Shown here one piece after another: positions 17,521 through 18,119 of a DNA stretch of 18,119 bases. The translations under genes were made by a program, and so were the position numbers. The stretch is from positions 1 to 18,119 of the forward strand of contig JALLBK010000206.1 in the NCBI GenBank assembly GCA_036940085.1, read 5' to 3'. The notes beneath the pieces were generated by a model. The model was given only the letters and a program-made list of their open reading frames with translations. It was not told the DNA's origin and did no database searches. The DNA is from Discostella pseudostelligera. Lineage: Eukaryota; Bacillariophyta; Thalassiosirophyceae; Thalassiosirales; Thalassiosiraceae. Every line of letters begins with the position of its first letter. The first letter of the stretch is position 1.

Positions 17521-17841
17521 GTGATGTGATCGACACGAAGACAACTGCAAGCTGCAAGCCTAATCGACGGCAAACGACGTTGATCAAATGCAATAGTCGT
17601 CCCCCCATTATTAGGGAGATTGGAAGGCAGTTATTAAACCGTATCAACAACATTTATTATCAGTTCTTGCAACAGAGATCCGACTTAATTCTTCCAAAGA
17701 TATCAATACATAATACTCAGCCCATAGCATGGTTCGAGCTGCTACGAGACTCTGCAAAGAATATCGTTCTATCCACCCACCCACCCACCCACCCCTAACT
17801 ACCTTCGACAACCGACAACATTTTTGTACAGTAAAAGTCGC
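17521..17841. other. Convergent intergenic region between formate-THF ligase and the Rab gene
   Basis: No gene is supported in these 321 bp. They should hold the 3' ends of both flanking genes. The only striking element is the CCCA repeat at 17773-17795. No E2F-like site was seen, as expected if that motif is confined to promoters. Confidence 0.6.
17773..17795 (-). repeat. CCCA repeat, strong G-quadruplex motif on the minus strand
   Basis: The plus strand has C-tracts of 2, 3, 3, 3, 3 and 4 separated by single A residues. The minus strand therefore carries five G-tracts of three or four with single-T loops. This is the GGGTGGGTGGGTGGG pattern, known from oligonucleotide work as a very stable parallel quadruplex. 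It begins about 46 bp downstream of the Rab stop codon, so it would be in the Rab mRNA 3' UTR or its terminator region. Confidence 0.85.
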
Positions 17842-18119
17842 TTAGCAACAGTTGTTCGCCCGCCTATTTCCAGACACAGGATCTTTCTTGATCTTAACGC
17901 CAGTGTGTGCCGGTCCACCCCCACCATCTTTAACCAAACGGTCCTTCACTGCGCGTGCTAAACTCAAAAAGCATTGTTCGACATTAATATCATTCTTTGC
18001 CGAGCACTCAAAAAAGTCTACGCCAAATTCCCGTGCCAGCTTCGCCCCCTCCTCGGTACTGACAACCTTCTCATCGAGCATATCGCACTTGTTCCCCACG
18101 AGGATTTTATTCACATGTA
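17842..18119 (-). CDS. Rab GTPase, C-terminal part (Rab8/Rab1-like), cut by the window edge
   Basis: The visible part is the last 91 codons; the 5' end lies beyond position 18119. It contains NKCD, the G4 guanine-specificity motif, in ILVGNKCD, and the G5 motif ECSAK. FFECSAKNDINVEQCFLSLA is close to the Rab8/Rab1 group (RabE/RabD in plants). The C-terminus ends in -NNCC, a double-cysteine site for geranylgeranylation, preceded by a Gly-rich and Lys/Arg-rich hypervariable tail. These proteins direct vesicle traffic from the ER or Golgi to the plasma membrane. The subfamily cannot be settled without the switch regions. An apparent GTG start near 18114 is internal, because the coding frame is open across the edge. 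Confidence 0.92.
   Translation of the reverse strand, partial: HVNKILVGNKCDMLDEKVVSTEEGAKLAREFGVDFFECSAKNDINVEQCFLSLARAVKDRLVKDGGGGPAHTGVKIKKDPVSGNRRANNCC

Noticed and set aside
1..18119. Search for mobile elements, CRISPR arrays, rRNA, tRNA or a defence-type gene cluster
   Set aside because: Only short simple repeats are present; no terminal repeats, transposase, reverse transcriptase, array-like repeats or RNA gene signatures were seen by eye. A tRNA or small RNA scan was not possible here.

Overview
This window is nuclear DNA of a eukaryote, most likely a diatom or a closely related heterokont alga. The genes carry short GT-AG introns: the eight I could place are all 82 to 106 nt. Proteins of the families recognised here are interrupted only by these introns. 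The first gene has what looks like a bipartite plastid presequence (signal peptide, then an A-F cleavage motif, then a basic hydroxylated stretch), which is typical of algae with a secondary red plastid. The species cannot be named from the sequence.

Layout from left to right. (1) 300-2870, plus: an S9-family serine peptidase in three exons. (2) 2848-3873, minus: SAICAR synthetase of purine synthesis, convergent with gene 1 and overlapping its coding end by 23 bp. (3) 4533-5432, plus: a short two-exon protein resembling the EF-hand-like N-terminal half of TLDc proteins, but without the TLDc domain. (4) 6203-8161, plus: a Sel1-repeat protein with a mitochondrial-type N-terminus. (5) 8739-10996, plus: a membrane-anchored DUF2252 protein in three exons. 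(6) 11297-12766, plus: an unrecognised helical protein. (7) 12844-14667, minus: a protein of the mpaB/rubber-oxygenase catalytic family (DUF2236). (8) 15137-17520, plus: monofunctional formate-tetrahydrofolate ligase in four exons. (9) 17842-18119, minus: the C-terminal end of a Rab GTPase, cut by the window edge.

Genes 2 and 8 are linked by pathway: formate-THF ligase makes 10-formyl-THF, which is used at two steps of the purine pathway in which SAICAR synthetase also acts. Genes 2/3 and 7/8 are divergent pairs that share an upstream region. Genes 1/2, 6/7 and 8/9 are convergent.

The strongest non-coding signal is a repeated promoter motif resembling the E2F consensus (TTTGGCGGGAA / TTTCCCGCCAAA), often near an ACGTGG/CACGTG element. 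It lies in all five fully visible upstream regions and was not seen in the convergent gaps. Other points are a leaky-scanning arrangement in gene 1, its 55-residue C-terminal tail, the missing TLDc domain of gene 3, a duplicated segment in the formate-THF ligase N-terminus, and a very strong G-quadruplex motif downstream of the Rab gene. I see no mobile element, rRNA, tRNA, CRISPR array or defence-type system. Apart from the promoter theme this looks like an ordinary gene-dense algal chromosome segment.
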